Assembly (NCBI GenBank): GCA_029860075.1
Contig: JAOUBX010000001.1
Span: 25,965-89,964, forward strand
Source of the DNA: Deltaproteobacteria bacterium
Lineage (GTDB): Bacteria > Desulfobacterota > JADFVX01
DNA: 64,000 nt
Reading direction: 5' to 3'
Numbering within the stretch: position 1 is the stretch's first letter; each line of letters starts with the position of its first letter. Positions 52,201-61,753 of this stretch are shown here, one piece after another. The translations under genes were made by a program, and so were the position numbers. The notes under the pieces are model-generated. The model ran no database searches. It was not told the DNA's origin and saw only the letters and a program-made list of their open reading frames with translations.

Positions 52201-53303
52201 TGAAAGTACCTTTTGCTGATCTTTCCCGGCAGCACATCCCCATTATGGGTGAACTCTCCGCTATATTTGAAGAGGCCCTTAAAAATTCAAACTTTATAAT
52301 GGGAAAAGGCCTCAAGTCTTTTGAACAAGCTTTTGCCTCATTTTGCAATGCAACGCATTGTGTTGGTGTGGGGAATGGCACAGATGCTCTTGTCCTTGCG
52401 CTTAAAGCGCTCAATATCGGCAGGGGTGATGAGGTGATTACGGTCCCCAATACCTTTATTGCAACGTCGGAGGCCATAACGTCTGTTGGTGCAAAACCGG
52501 TTTTTGTGGATATCGATCCGCTTACCTTTACTATTGATGTTGAGCAAGTTGAAAAGGTGATTAAGGGAAATACAAAGGCTTTACTTCCTGTGCATCTCTA
52601 CGGACATCCGGCAGAGATGAGCTTAATAATGGCGCTTGCCCAAAAGCATGGCCTTAAAGTTGTTGAAGATGCTGCTCAGGCTCATGGAGCAACTTACAAA
52701 GGGCTAAGGGCAGGGTCCATAGGCGATATTTCAGCTTTCAGTTTTTATCCCGGTAAAAACCTGGGTTGCTTTGGAGATGGTGGCGCTGTTGCTACTAATG
52801 ACGGTGGATTGGCGGAGAAGGTCTCCATGTTAAGAAACCATGGCCGCAAAGAGAAGTATCTTCATGAACTTGAGGGCTATAACAGCAGGCTCGATACGAT
52901 CCAGGCGCTTATTCTCGAAAAGAAACTTGAATATCTGACAGCCTGGAATGAGGAGAGGCAGAATGCCGCCTTAATATACAATAGACTCCTTTCCGCTGTT
53001 GATGAAGTTGTTATTCCTTATCGCTCCAGTGATGTAACTCACGTTTTTCACCTTTATGTGGTAAGGTGTAGAAAAAGGGATGATCTCAAGAATTTCCTCA
53101 GGGAAAATGGCATTGATACGGGGATTCATTATCCTCTCCCCCTGCACTTGCAGCCTGCTTACCAGTGGCTTGATTATGGAGAAGGCAGTTTTCCGGAAGC
53201 CGAAAAAGCGGCAAAAGAAATACTCTCTCTCCCTGTTTTCCCCGGCATTAAAGAGGAAGAACAAAACTATGTGGCGCATATGATTAAGGAGTTTTACCGT
53301 TGA
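52200..53303 (+). CDS. DegT/DnrJ/EryC1 PLP-dependent sugar aminotransferase (WlbC/WbpE-like)
   Basis: 367 residues. VGVGNGTDALVLALKAL, VVEDAAQAHGATY (Asp for the PLP pyridine) and SFYPGKNLGCFGDGGAV with the Schiff-base Lys define the family. It aminates a 3-keto sugar with glutamate, consistent with the WlbA product. Start overlaps the previous stop by one base; its own stop overlaps the next TTG (TTGA). Confidence 0.92.
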   Translation: MKVPFADLSRQHIPIMGELSAIFEEALKNSNFIMGKGLKSFEQAFASFCNATHCVGVGNGTDALVLALKALNIGRGDEVITVPNTFIATSEAITSVGAKPVFVDIDPLTFTIDVEQVEKVIKGNTKALLPVHLYGHPAEMSLIMALAQKHGLKVVEDAAQAHGATYKGLRAGSIGDISAFSFYPGKNLGCFGDGGAVATNDGGLAEKVSMLRNHGRKEKYLHELEGYNSRLDTIQALILEKKLEYLTAWNEERQNAALIYNRLLSAVDEVVIPYRSSDVTHVFHLYVVRCRKRDDLKNFLRENGIDTGIHYPLPLHLQPAYQWLDYGEGSFPEAEKAAKEILSLPVFPGIKEEEQNYVAHMIKEFYR

Positions 53304-54244
53304 AGGATGTGAAACCAACTATTTCTGTTTTTATTCCCGGTTATAATGAAGTAGGGAATGTGGATTTGCTTCTTGAGAAGATAGCCGTCGCTTTCAAAAA
53401 TGACGGTATAAAAGGGGAAGTCATTTATGTTAATGACGGAAGCACTGATGGAACCGCTGAAAAACTGGAAACGCTTAAAGGGAAATATTCTTTTCTCAGA
53501 GTTTTCCATCACAGGACAAACTTTGGTCTTACCGAGGCCATGAGAACCGGGTTTCCGGAATGTGGTGGAGAAATTGTAATTTTTCTTCCTTCCGATCTTG
53601 AGTCTGACCCGGAAGAAGATATCCCCAAATTATTTCATAAGATCAGGGAGGGTTATGACATTGTAGCCGGTTGGCGACAGGGGAGAAAGGATGGGAAGAG
53701 TTTCATGTCAGCCATCTATAATATTGTTTCAAGAAAACTTTTCAACGTATCAGCCCATGATATGAACTGGATCAAGGCTTTTAGAAGGGAAGTCCTTGAT
53801 GATATTGAATTGAGAAGTGACTGGCACAGGTTTATTTTAATGATAGCCGCATCTAAGGGGTATAAGATTGGTGAAGTAAAGGTTAACTGGTATCCCAGAA
53901 AATCGGGTAAATCGAAGTTTGGATTTTGGCGCATTCCCAAATCACTTATCGATGTTTTGGTTGTAAAGTTTCTTCTTACCTATTCAAAGAAGCCCATGCT
54001 TTTTTTCGGTCCCGCAGGAGGGGGAATTATTTTAGTCGGTCTTGTGATTGATATGTACTTGGCCTGGCTATGGTTTTTTCAGGCTACTCAAAAAAGACCG
54101 GTATTTATCTTTTCCCTTGTTCTAATGGTAATAGGATTATTCATTTTTATGGTTGGTTTCCTGGCAGAGATGATCGTAAGCATTACGGAGAGTCCGGAAA
54201 GCAGGGACGGTAAAAAAAATAATAATTTAAACAGGCGGTATTGA
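53300..54244 (+). CDS. GT2 glycosyltransferase with two C-terminal membrane segments
   Basis: 314 residues, TTG start within the stop of the aminotransferase. ISVFIPGYNEVGNV, VIYVNDGSTDGT, HHRTNFGLTEAMRTGF and LPSDLESDPEEDIP are GtrB/DPM1-like, with SDL replacing the usual DGD region. RKSGKSKFGFWR and two hydrophobic helices (about 235-262 and 270-295) follow. It may load a sugar on undecaprenyl phosphate, perhaps for the YfhO or other GT-C-like proteins. Confidence 0.9.
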   Translation: MKDVKPTISVFIPGYNEVGNVDLLLEKIAVAFKNDGIKGEVIYVNDGSTDGTAEKLETLKGKYSFLRVFHHRTNFGLTEAMRTGFPECGGEIVIFLPSDLESDPEEDIPKLFHKIREGYDIVAGWRQGRKDGKSFMSAIYNIVSRKLFNVSAHDMNWIKAFRREVLDDIELRSDWHRFILMIAASKGYKIGEVKVNWYPRKSGKSKFGFWRIPKSLIDVLVVKFLLTYSKKPMLFFGPAGGGIILVGLVIDMYLAWLWFFQATQKRPVFIFSLVLMVIGLFIFMVGFLAEMIVSITESPESRDGKKNNNLNRRY

Positions 54245-54261
54245 CAGGCGCTTATTTGGTT

Positions 54262-55323
54262 ATGAAAAAAAAACTTTATGTTGCTATAGGCAGCGATTGT
54301 GATCCTGACAGGCCGGGTTACGGAGGCCCTTTATACTCTGAAAAGACCTTAACCTGGCGTGGAAATGAGGAGGGCATAAGTTTTTTTTCTGCTTTTAGAG
54401 AAAAGTTTTCAGAAAGAAATGGGTATTTCCCAAAAATTACGTGGAACGTGAGGGCAGACAGGCAGATTGAAATGGTTCACGGCTCAGCCGGTTATTGCCT
54501 TCAGAAACATGACAGGTTATGGAATTCACTGGAAAAAGAAGGGGATGAAATTGCATGGCATCCCCACCTGTGGGATTGGGATGATAATGCAGGCAAGTGG
54601 TACCAGAAAGTAAATGATTACCGTTTTAAGGAAAGGTGTTTTTCCACTGGTATTGAAGCTTTTCGTCATGTATTAGGATTGACCCCTCATACAGTCCATG
54701 CAGGATGGTGCTATCAGGACAATGAAACGCTTGCCATCCTTTCGAGAGAGGGCGTGCGTGTCGATTATTCAGCTAATCCCGGGCAGGATACAATGGGACA
54801 GCAAGATATGGATCGATCCCTCTGGGACAGAACACCGTCAAACCCCTACTATCCCAGCGCAAAAGATTATCAGACTCAATCAGAAAATAAAGGGGAAAAC
54901 CTCACGATTTTGGAAGTTCCTTCTACAACAGGTGAACACCGGGGGATGAATTTGCTGAAAGTAATTTCAGATCAGCTAAAACATGGCGTTAATTTAAAAG
55001 CTATTAAACATTCCCCCCGCCAGGTTCCTTTCATTGCATTAAAACCTGCACTTTTTAAGTTGATTATGAGAGATGTTTTAAAGAGAGAGAGACAACCTGT
55101 TAACTACTTTCTTTCCTATTTTCACTCCGATGAATTATTGCCTGAACAATATAAAAGGGGATTAAAGAAAAATATGTATAAATTAGAACATATTTTTAAA
55201 AATCTGATTCTCCTGAAAAGGGAAGCTGAAAAAAGTGATATGGAATTATCTTTTGTTACTGTGAGGGAACTCCTGGAATTAATTGAAAAAGGGCAAAGTG
55301 AAACTGCTTCTGCTTACCCATAA
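54262..55323 (+). CDS. Polysaccharide-deacetylase-like protein
   Basis: About 353 residues from the ATG at 54262; a TTG at 54241, overlapping the previous stop, is the alternative. No signal peptide is evident. The first motif VAIGSDCDPDRPG carries an acidic pair, and DEIAWHPHLWDWD has the HxH of the metal site of NodB-like deacetylases. TVHAGWCYQDNETLAIL matches their later strand. The C-terminus is helical. It may deacetylate an N-acetyl sugar, which would fit the amino-sugar genes just upstream and the formyltransferase downstream; cytoplasmic location would be unusual. Confidence 0.72.
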   Translation: MKKKLYVAIGSDCDPDRPGYGGPLYSEKTLTWRGNEEGISFFSAFREKFSERNGYFPKITWNVRADRQIEMVHGSAGYCLQKHDRLWNSLEKEGDEIAWHPHLWDWDDNAGKWYQKVNDYRFKERCFSTGIEAFRHVLGLTPHTVHAGWCYQDNETLAILSREGVRVDYSANPGQDTMGQQDMDRSLWDRTPSNPYYPSAKDYQTQSENKGENLTILEVPSTTGEHRGMNLLKVISDQLKHGVNLKAIKHSPRQVPFIALKPALFKLIMRDVLKRERQPVNYFLSYFHSDELLPEQYKRGLKKNMYKLEHIFKNLILLKREAEKSDMELSFVTVRELLELIEKGQSETASAYP

Positions 55324-56449
55324 CTACCCCCTCTTTTATGGCGATATGCGGGGCAAATTCCTGCTGTCCCTGGTTAAAGGCCTTGTCGAACAAGGTGTAG
55401 ATGTTGTTGTTTCAACGCCTTTTTGGATTTCTGAAGCTGCGAATAGGGAATGTATTGATTCCTTCTCCGGTGAGACAATAATCAGATTTCCATGGGCGGG
55501 CAATCGATTTCAGTCAATGTCACCGGTAAATCCGGTCCATATTCTGAGTTTTCTCAAATTCTGTAAGACCTGGTCTCAATCGTTAAGTACTATTGTAAAA
55601 AAAGAAAAGTTTGATTTGATAATAGCTGCATGGGCAATTCCTGCAGGAATTCTTCTGTACAATAAAAATATTAAAGGTGTTTTCAAAGGTGTATGGTTAT
55701 TGGGAACCGATTATCACAGGTTTATGAAGTATCCTTTTAAACCCATAATTATTAATATCTTGAAGAAGGGTAATCAGGTATGGTCTAACAGTAAAAGGGT
55801 CGTCAGTGAATTGCAAACCACCAGGCCCGGTTTAAATGTGTTCTTCATGCCTGACAAAACAAAAAAGTGGGAACAGTTTCAATCTTCGAGCCCTGTAAAT
55901 GATAAAAAAAATATCCGACTTCTGAGTATTGGCCGTTTGGAAAATGTAAAAGGTTTTGATATGGCTATTAAGGCCTGTCGCTCACTTATAGATAAAGGCA
56001 TTCCTGTGGAATATGAAATAATAGGTGAAGGGAGCCGGAGAAGCGAGTTGGAAAGTTTGATTAGTGGCTATGGTCAACACATAAAGCTTGCAGGCAAAAT
56101 TGAAGATGATGATATTTTGCTGGAGTATTTGCAGCGTTGCCATGCGCTTGTAATTCCTTCACGATATGAAGGAATGCCTTCTGTTTTTTTCGAAGCCCTT
56201 GAGGCAGGAAAACCGGTTATTGCTACAGATGTGGGTGATATGAAAGTCTGTCTCCGGGGAAACTCTACAGGGAAGGTGACAGCTGTTGAAGATATTGATG
56301 GTCTGGCTGAAAGTATTCATATGCTGGCAGAGGGAAAGGTCCATTTTGATCAACAAAGGGCAGATGAACTCTTTGCAGAGTACAGTGTGGATAGATCGGT
56401 AGATCTGCTCCTGTCCATTCTTAAAAATAAGAAGACTGAGATTTTATAG
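55298..56449 (+). CDS. GT4 family glycosyltransferase
   Basis: About 383 residues from the GTG at 55298 (AAGGG upstream); a TTG at 55283 is also open. LLLLTHNYPLFYGDMRGKF begins the N-terminal domain, RLLSIGRLENVKGFDMAIKA the second, and PSRYEGMPSVFFEALEAGKP is the E-x7-E donor motif. It overlaps the upstream deacetylase-like gene by 26 bases in a different frame. A retaining glycosyltransferase of the surface glycan. Confidence 0.9.
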   Translation: MKLLLLTHNYPLFYGDMRGKFLLSLVKGLVEQGVDVVVSTPFWISEAANRECIDSFSGETIIRFPWAGNRFQSMSPVNPVHILSFLKFCKTWSQSLSTIVKKEKFDLIIAAWAIPAGILLYNKNIKGVFKGVWLLGTDYHRFMKYPFKPIIINILKKGNQVWSNSKRVVSELQTTRPGLNVFFMPDKTKKWEQFQSSSPVNDKKNIRLLSIGRLENVKGFDMAIKACRSLIDKGIPVEYEIIGEGSRRSELESLISGYGQHIKLAGKIEDDDILLEYLQRCHALVIPSRYEGMPSVFFEALEAGKPVIATDVGDMKVCLRGNSTGKVTAVEDIDGLAESIHMLAEGKVHFDQQRADELFAEYSVDRSVDLLLSILKNKKTEIL

Positions 56450-56603
56450 AAGACGGAAATTTAATGGAATAAATTCTGTTTTTGATTTACTTGTTATCAA
56501 CTGACTCATGGATTCAAATTTTTTTATGTTGCAAACCGGTGAGCATCTTCTTGTGAATACTATGAAGGTTTGATGGGAGATTTATACAGGCAGGAAGCAA
56601 GGA

Positions 56604-57437
56604 ATGGTTGAAAAAAAATACAGGCCCAGTGTGCTTTTTCTTACAAGAAAGGATCCGGCAAATTGCTTTGTTGCACAAGGGCTTAGTTCAAGCAAGAGCA
56701 TTAACCTGCGAGCTGTTCTTATTGAAAGTCGTTCAATGGGCCGGCGGCAGTTGTTGTATAAAAAAATCTGTAATGCTTATAAAAAAAACAGCTTGCCGGG
56801 AGCCCTGAAGCTTATCATTGATCTTCCCTATTTATATTTTCAGGACAGGGGCTTATTGAAGATGCAGAAACAAAAGCTATGGGGTGGGAGTGATCCGCTC
56901 ATGCCTCAAAATGTGCCTGTGCACTGTTTTGATGATCTTAACAGCCGGGAATCGATAAACTTTGTAAAAGAGATGGATGCCGATTTTCTTATTGTTATGG
57001 GGACCAGGATATTGATTAAAGAACTTTATTCAGCATCGAAAAGTGGTGCTATTAATATTCATATGGGAATCACGCCCGAGTATCGGGGCAGCAAAGGGGA
57101 GTTCTGGGCACTTTACAGGGATGATCTTGAAAATATTGGTTTTACGGTACACTTTATTGATGATGGAATCGATACGGGAGAAATATTGTACCAACATTTT
57201 ACAAGACCGGAATTAAATGATAATGAGCGTACACTGCGTATAAAAAATATTTTTAATGTTGTTCCTGCTGTCGAGCTTGTATTAGAAAATTTACAAATGG
57301 GTGTGACACTGCAAATATCAAGGGAGGGGAGAAAGAGCTGCTTTTTTTCTACACCTTCAATGTTTCAGTATATGCGTCTCCATTGGCGTCTGAGACGGGA
57401 AAAAAATAGAAAAAGAATGGGAATGAAAAAGCATTAA
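56604..57437 (+). CDS. Formyltransferase-family protein, probable sugar N-formyltransferase
   Basis: 277 residues. The N10-formyl-tetrahydrofolate transferase motif INIHMGITPEYRG gives the Asn and His of the triad, and FIDDGIDTGEILY the Asp. The N-terminal half is Rossmann-like and replaces the usual short start of methionyl-tRNA formyltransferase; there is no tRNA-binding C-terminal domain. Sugar N-formyltransferases act on amino sugars bound to nucleotides, which fits the WlbABC set nearby. A basic C-terminal tail (RRQ/KNRKRMGMKK-like) ends the protein. Confidence 0.8.
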   Translation: MVEKKYRPSVLFLTRKDPANCFVAQGLSSSKSINLRAVLIESRSMGRRQLLYKKICNAYKKNSLPGALKLIIDLPYLYFQDRGLLKMQKQKLWGGSDPLMPQNVPVHCFDDLNSRESINFVKEMDADFLIVMGTRILIKELYSASKSGAINIHMGITPEYRGSKGEFWALYRDDLENIGFTVHFIDDGIDTGEILYQHFTRPELNDNERTLRIKNIFNVVPAVELVLENLQMGVTLQISREGRKSCFFSTPSMFQYMRLHWRLRREKNRKRMGMKKH

Positions 57438-57438
57438 T

Positions 57439-58380
57439 ATGGCAGGAAGGTGGTTGGTAAGATTGGCGGCCTTGCTTATGTTTGTTCTGGCCTCTTATTA
57501 TATTTATAAAATGGTTTACAGCCAGTGGGAACTTGTAAGGAAAGGCCCTCGAGAGATAAATTGGGAAATGGTTGCCTTTGGCCTTTTTATCTTCGAACTG
57601 TACTGGTTATATCAGATTTATCACTGGAAAAGGATTATGGCTGTATTGGGTAGTTCTCTTGGTTTTATTCATTCATGCCAGATGTTTGTAACAAATAATT
57701 TGCTCGCTTATATTCCGGGTAAGTTTGCCAATATTATGGGAATGGCAATGCTGGCGAAAAAGAAGAATGTCTCCCGAATCCACACCGTTACGACTGTCAT
57801 ACTTTTTCAAATTTATTCGCTGGTAAGTGGCGTTTTATTTATAGCTGCTGTCATGGTGGGGAGTAATGGAAATGTGAAAAATCTTATATCTGAAGAATGG
57901 ATCCCTTTTCTTTGTGCGGGCGCTTTATGCGGTATTGTGATGGTTATGCCTGCTACCGTCAATAGAGTCCTTGCTTTAGTCCGCAAAATTACAGGGCGTC
58001 AAGTAGAAGAAGTACGCATATCTTTTGTCGATCACCTGGCACATCTTTTAATATATTTTTTCAGTTGGCTGATTCTGGGATTGTCCATGTATTTTATTGT
58101 TTCAGGCTTGGGTGAAAATCTTTTGACTAAAGTCTATATCTTTGAGATAACTATAATCATTATTGCGAGCTACTTGATGGGTTTGCTCGCTTTTTTTGTT
58201 CCTGCCGGTTTTGGTGTAGCCGAACTGGGTCTTGTTTATGGTTTTATGAAGCTCTTTGAGCCGGCCCAGGCTGTTTGGGGGGCTGCTTCTTTTAGGATTG
58301 CAGGTCTGGTAACATTGATTCTCAGCTACTTGCTGTTGCTTCTCTTCGCTGTGAATAGAAAACAGGTTGACCGATTTTAG
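57439..58380 (+). CDS. Lysylphosphatidylglycerol-synthase-type membrane protein (UPF0104)
   Basis: 313 residues with about eight membrane segments. IPGKFANIMGMAMLAKK is the conserved loop of the family, and FFVPAGFGVAELGLVYGF a second signature. Members are proposed lipid or polyprenyl-linked glycan flippases or glycosyltransferase partners. The start lies one base after the previous stop region, implying co-transcription. Substrate unknown. Confidence 0.85.
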   Translation: MAGRWLVRLAALLMFVLASYYIYKMVYSQWELVRKGPREINWEMVAFGLFIFELYWLYQIYHWKRIMAVLGSSLGFIHSCQMFVTNNLLAYIPGKFANIMGMAMLAKKKNVSRIHTVTTVILFQIYSLVSGVLFIAAVMVGSNGNVKNLISEEWIPFLCAGALCGIVMVMPATVNRVLALVRKITGRQVEEVRISFVDHLAHLLIYFFSWLILGLSMYFIVSGLGENLLTKVYIFEITIIIIASYLMGLLAFFVPAGFGVAELGLVYGFMKLFEPAQAVWGAASFRIAGLVTLILSYLLLLLFAVNRKQVDRF

Positions 58381-58424
58381 GTATGAGAATAGAAGGGGGT
58401 TTTTTATGATCAGGTGTAAAATGA

Positions 58425-59168
58425 ATGAAGGATAATGTTCAAATTAAGGAGCAAGAAGAGTTTTACGACCGTTTATGGCATGAACGTCTGACCAGTCGAA
58501 AGCGAACATGGCTGGGGAAAATCTACCATTTTGATGAAAAAAGCCGCTTGAATATGTTGGGGCGGGAAGTCGATAAATTTATAGACCCGTTTGGCAAGGG
58601 CGTCAAATCATTTGATCTCGGTTGTGGGAGAGGAATAGTATCATCCCTTCTATTGCAAAAAGGACTGCAGGTGACGGCCCTTGATTTATCACCCGCTGCC
58701 ATAGAGCTTAACAAGAAACGAATGCCTGAGGCAGAATTTATTGCATCAGACATCTTTTCTTACGATAATTATGACTTCGGAAAATACGATCTTCTTGTCA
58801 GTTCGGAAGTAATGGAGCACCTTCAGGTAGAAAGAAGGAAGGATTATGTTGATATCATTTTCCGGCTGTTAAAGGATGGAGGTATGGCAATTATTACGAC
58901 GCCAAATGCAACAGAAATGAATAGATTGGGAATGGTGAAAGATCAGCCCCTAGACTTCTGGATGACTATGGAAGAGTTCAAAGCTTGTTTTGAAAGCAAA
59001 TTTCTACTTCATTCTTTTCAAACAACATGTTTATGTTTTAAAAACAGGTTTTTAAATTACTTCTGGAAATTAGTGCCTTTTGTAAATAATATTGCCGACA
59101 GATTCATTGCTTCATCTGAACGAGGAAAGTATCAAATGATTGTTGTTGAGAAAAAAACATCAATATGA
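58425..59168 (+). CDS. Class I SAM methyltransferase (UbiG/Methyltransf_23-like)
   Basis: 247 residues. SFDLGCGRGIVSSLLL is motif I, VTALDLSPAAIELNKKR motif II, and LLVSSEVMEHL motif III region. Such enzymes methylate sugars or lipid precursors; the target here is unknown. It is 44 bases after the UPF0104 gene and probably in the same transcript. Confidence 0.88.
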   Translation: MKDNVQIKEQEEFYDRLWHERLTSRKRTWLGKIYHFDEKSRLNMLGREVDKFIDPFGKGVKSFDLGCGRGIVSSLLLQKGLQVTALDLSPAAIELNKKRMPEAEFIASDIFSYDNYDFGKYDLLVSSEVMEHLQVERRKDYVDIIFRLLKDGGMAIITTPNATEMNRLGMVKDQPLDFWMTMEEFKACFESKFLLHSFQTTCLCFKNRFLNYFWKLVPFVNNIADRFIASSERGKYQMIVVEKKTSI

Positions 59169-59255
59169 TGCGTATGTTGTTTAAATTAATATAAATCAAT
59201 GGAGTCCGGTTTAGTTATTTCCGTCGGCTTACATTTTCCGCAAAGGAGTTGAAAT

Positions 59256-61724
59256 TTGAATTTGTTATCCAGGGTTAAACTTCCCAAGTCAAACTTTTCT
59301 ATAGCCAGTATATATTTTATTTTAGTTATTATATTTTTTTATAAACTGTTTTTGCATCCTGATTTTATAGTATTCGGCACTGATGCTACAGATAGATTTT
59401 CTATTACAAATTATATCAGGAATGTAGCACTTGAATATGGGAGTTTTCCTTTATGGATTCCGGTTCATTTTTCCGGTCTCCCAAATATTGATGCTACTCA
59501 TTCTATCCAGCTGAATTTATTCTGTTTTTTGTATTACATCCTGCCTCTTCCGTTGGCATTTAACCTCTTTATGTATATACATTTTTTCTTTGCCGGTTTT
59601 TTTATGTACCTTTTTGCAAAAGAAATTAATTTGAAAAAAGAGGGGGCTTTCCTGGCCGGTCTTATGTTTATGTTTTCCGGCGTCCTCATTTCACACCTTT
59701 TTGTGGGACACATGGCTAAAATTGTATCCTGGTCACATGTTCCCTTGCTGCTTTTTCTGACGAAAAGAGGTGTTGAGAGGAGAGAACTTAAGCCATTTCT
59801 CATTATGAGTATTGTTATGGGTCATCAGTTTCTCGGGGGACATACTCAGATGAGTTTTTATTCTACTTTGCTTATAGGTGTTTTTGCCCTTTTTGCTCTT
59901 TATCATTTTAAGGAGAAAGGGAATACTCCCGCCGATTGGCTAATTAAGCCGGGCCTGAAGTTTCTATTGTCCATTGTGCTGGCTGTCATGATTTATTCAG
60001 TTCAGCTCCTGCCTTCTTATCTTTATACCCAGAAATACTCGGAGCGCTCCGGCGGGACAAGCTATGAGTTTTCCACCTCCTGGTCTTTTGCACCCATTGA
60101 ACTGCCGGGAATAGTTATTAGAGATCCTTTTGGTTATGCCTGGCCATGGACGATCAATATGGCAAAGACCGAGAGAAATAAAGATTCATTTGCCAAACCT
60201 TTCGTTCCTTATTGGGGACCCATGCCTCAACGGTTGACGGGGGATTACCTTGGTGTCTTGCCCTTTATTCTTGTCATAATAGGTATTACCTTTAACAGAA
60301 ACCGATATAGTTGGTTCTTTATTATTTCAGCGATAGTTACATTGCTCTTATCTCTGGGAAAATATACCCCCCTTTACTGGTTGGCTTATAAGTTTGTATT
60401 TGGTTTCAGTTATTTTCGGGTCCCATCATCTATCTTCGCCTTAACGGTTCTTTGTTTCTCTTTACTGGCCGGTAAAGGGGTGGATTTCCTCTTGAATGAC
60501 GACAGGCAGTTTACACAAAAAAGTTTTAAACGATTTATGAAAGGAATCTCTATTTTTACGGTTTTACTCGTTGTCTTTTCTGCTTTGTTGAGTTTTTTGG
60601 GTGAGAACTATCTTAACCTGTTTCAGGTTTCTATGGATAAATATCGATTTGCTGCTCAATTGGCATCCTACGATTCAATGGTAATGGACAGGTTTATCAA
60701 AATAAGAAACGGGCTATTCATTTTTTCCGCTTTAATGATAATATCGACACTAATTATTTATTTCCGCAGTATTGGAAAGGTAAGTAAACAACATCTCAGC
60801 ATATTATTGTTTGCAGTAATCATTATAGATCTTTGGGGGTACGGGTACGAGTTTATAAAATATACAAAGATTGATGAGAATACTTTCTATGGAAATATGA
60901 AGGCTGTCAAGATTGTTAAGGAGGATAACAAGGACCAAAAGTTCCGGCTCCTGGCAATAGACGATAGGTCTATCCAAAATGCATCGATTAATTTGAGGTC
61001 TTTTTCTTATCATGGTATTGAATTGCTTAACGGAAGGCATGATCTTGCTCCCAGGTATTATCAGCAAATGCTTAATGCCTCTGTTAAAAGTCCAAAATTG
61101 TTAAGCCTTCTTAATGCAAAGTATGTGCTTTTAACCAAAAACAATGATTTAAGGCGATTTGTCGGCAGTGGTGAAAGGTTTGAGAAGCAGTTTAAGCTTC
61201 TTGTGACGGATGACACCTTTAAACTTTATAAAAATAACGAATATATGGATAGAACTTTCATTGTAAACAGGGCGAGAATAGTAAGTGATGATAAGTACGT
61301 ACTTCCTTATATGATGAGGGACCACTTTGATCCCACCACGGAAGTTGTTATTGAAGAGAAACCTTCTAAGCCCGATGGTATGGCAGGTAAGCCTGCAAAA
61401 GAAAATAAGACTGAAATTGAATTGTACAGCCCTAATAGAATTTTAGTTAATGCCGATCTAAAGGCAGACGGATTTCTTGTTCTTGCCGACACCTATTACC
61501 CTGACTGGAAGGTTTATGTTGATGGTGTTGAAGGAAAGATTTACAAGACGGATTATGCTTTAAGGGGTGTTTATCTTAACAGGGGGAGCCATAAGCTGGA
61601 ATTTGTCTATGAGTCTAAAACACTGAAAATGTACGGGTCACTTTCAGGCTCTGTGCTGATCCTGACATTATCAGCTATTATATGGATTATTTATCGGGAA
61701 AAAAGGGCGCTTTCCATGTCATAA
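59256..61724 (+). CDS. YfhO-family membrane protein (second copy)
   Basis: 822 residues. The TTG start is fixed by AAAGGAG seven bases upstream. About 12 membrane segments, the loop FGTDATDRFSI early, YSERSGGTSYEFSTSW in the middle, and the hallmark DGFLVLADTYYPDWKVYVDG before the last membrane helix. It is paralogous to the 48001 gene but lacks its polybasic tail. It is the last plus-strand gene of the glycan region, converging on minus-strand genes 29 bases later with no evident terminator. Confidence 0.87.
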   Translation: MNLLSRVKLPKSNFSIASIYFILVIIFFYKLFLHPDFIVFGTDATDRFSITNYIRNVALEYGSFPLWIPVHFSGLPNIDATHSIQLNLFCFLYYILPLPLAFNLFMYIHFFFAGFFMYLFAKEINLKKEGAFLAGLMFMFSGVLISHLFVGHMAKIVSWSHVPLLLFLTKRGVERRELKPFLIMSIVMGHQFLGGHTQMSFYSTLLIGVFALFALYHFKEKGNTPADWLIKPGLKFLLSIVLAVMIYSVQLLPSYLYTQKYSERSGGTSYEFSTSWSFAPIELPGIVIRDPFGYAWPWTINMAKTERNKDSFAKPFVPYWGPMPQRLTGDYLGVLPFILVIIGITFNRNRYSWFFIISAIVTLLLSLGKYTPLYWLAYKFVFGFSYFRVPSSIFALTVLCFSLLAGKGVDFLLNDDRQFTQKSFKRFMKGISIFTVLLVVFSALLSFLGENYLNLFQVSMDKYRFAAQLASYDSMVMDRFIKIRNGLFIFSALMIISTLIIYFRSIGKVSKQHLSILLFAVIIIDLWGYGYEFIKYTKIDENTFYGNMKAVKIVKEDNKDQKFRLLAIDDRSIQNASINLRSFSYHGIELLNGRHDLAPRYYQQMLNASVKSPKLLSLLNAKYVLLTKNNDLRRFVGSGERFEKQFKLLVTDDTFKLYKNNEYMDRTFIVNRARIVSDDKYVLPYMMRDHFDPTTEVVIEEKPSKPDGMAGKPAKENKTEIELYSPNRILVNADLKADGFLVLADTYYPDWKVYVDGVEGKIYKTDYALRGVYLNRGSHKLEFVYESKTLKMYGSLSGSVLILTLSAIIWIIYREKRALSMS

Positions 61725-61753
61725 ACTATCGTTATTATTCTCCTTATTGTTAT

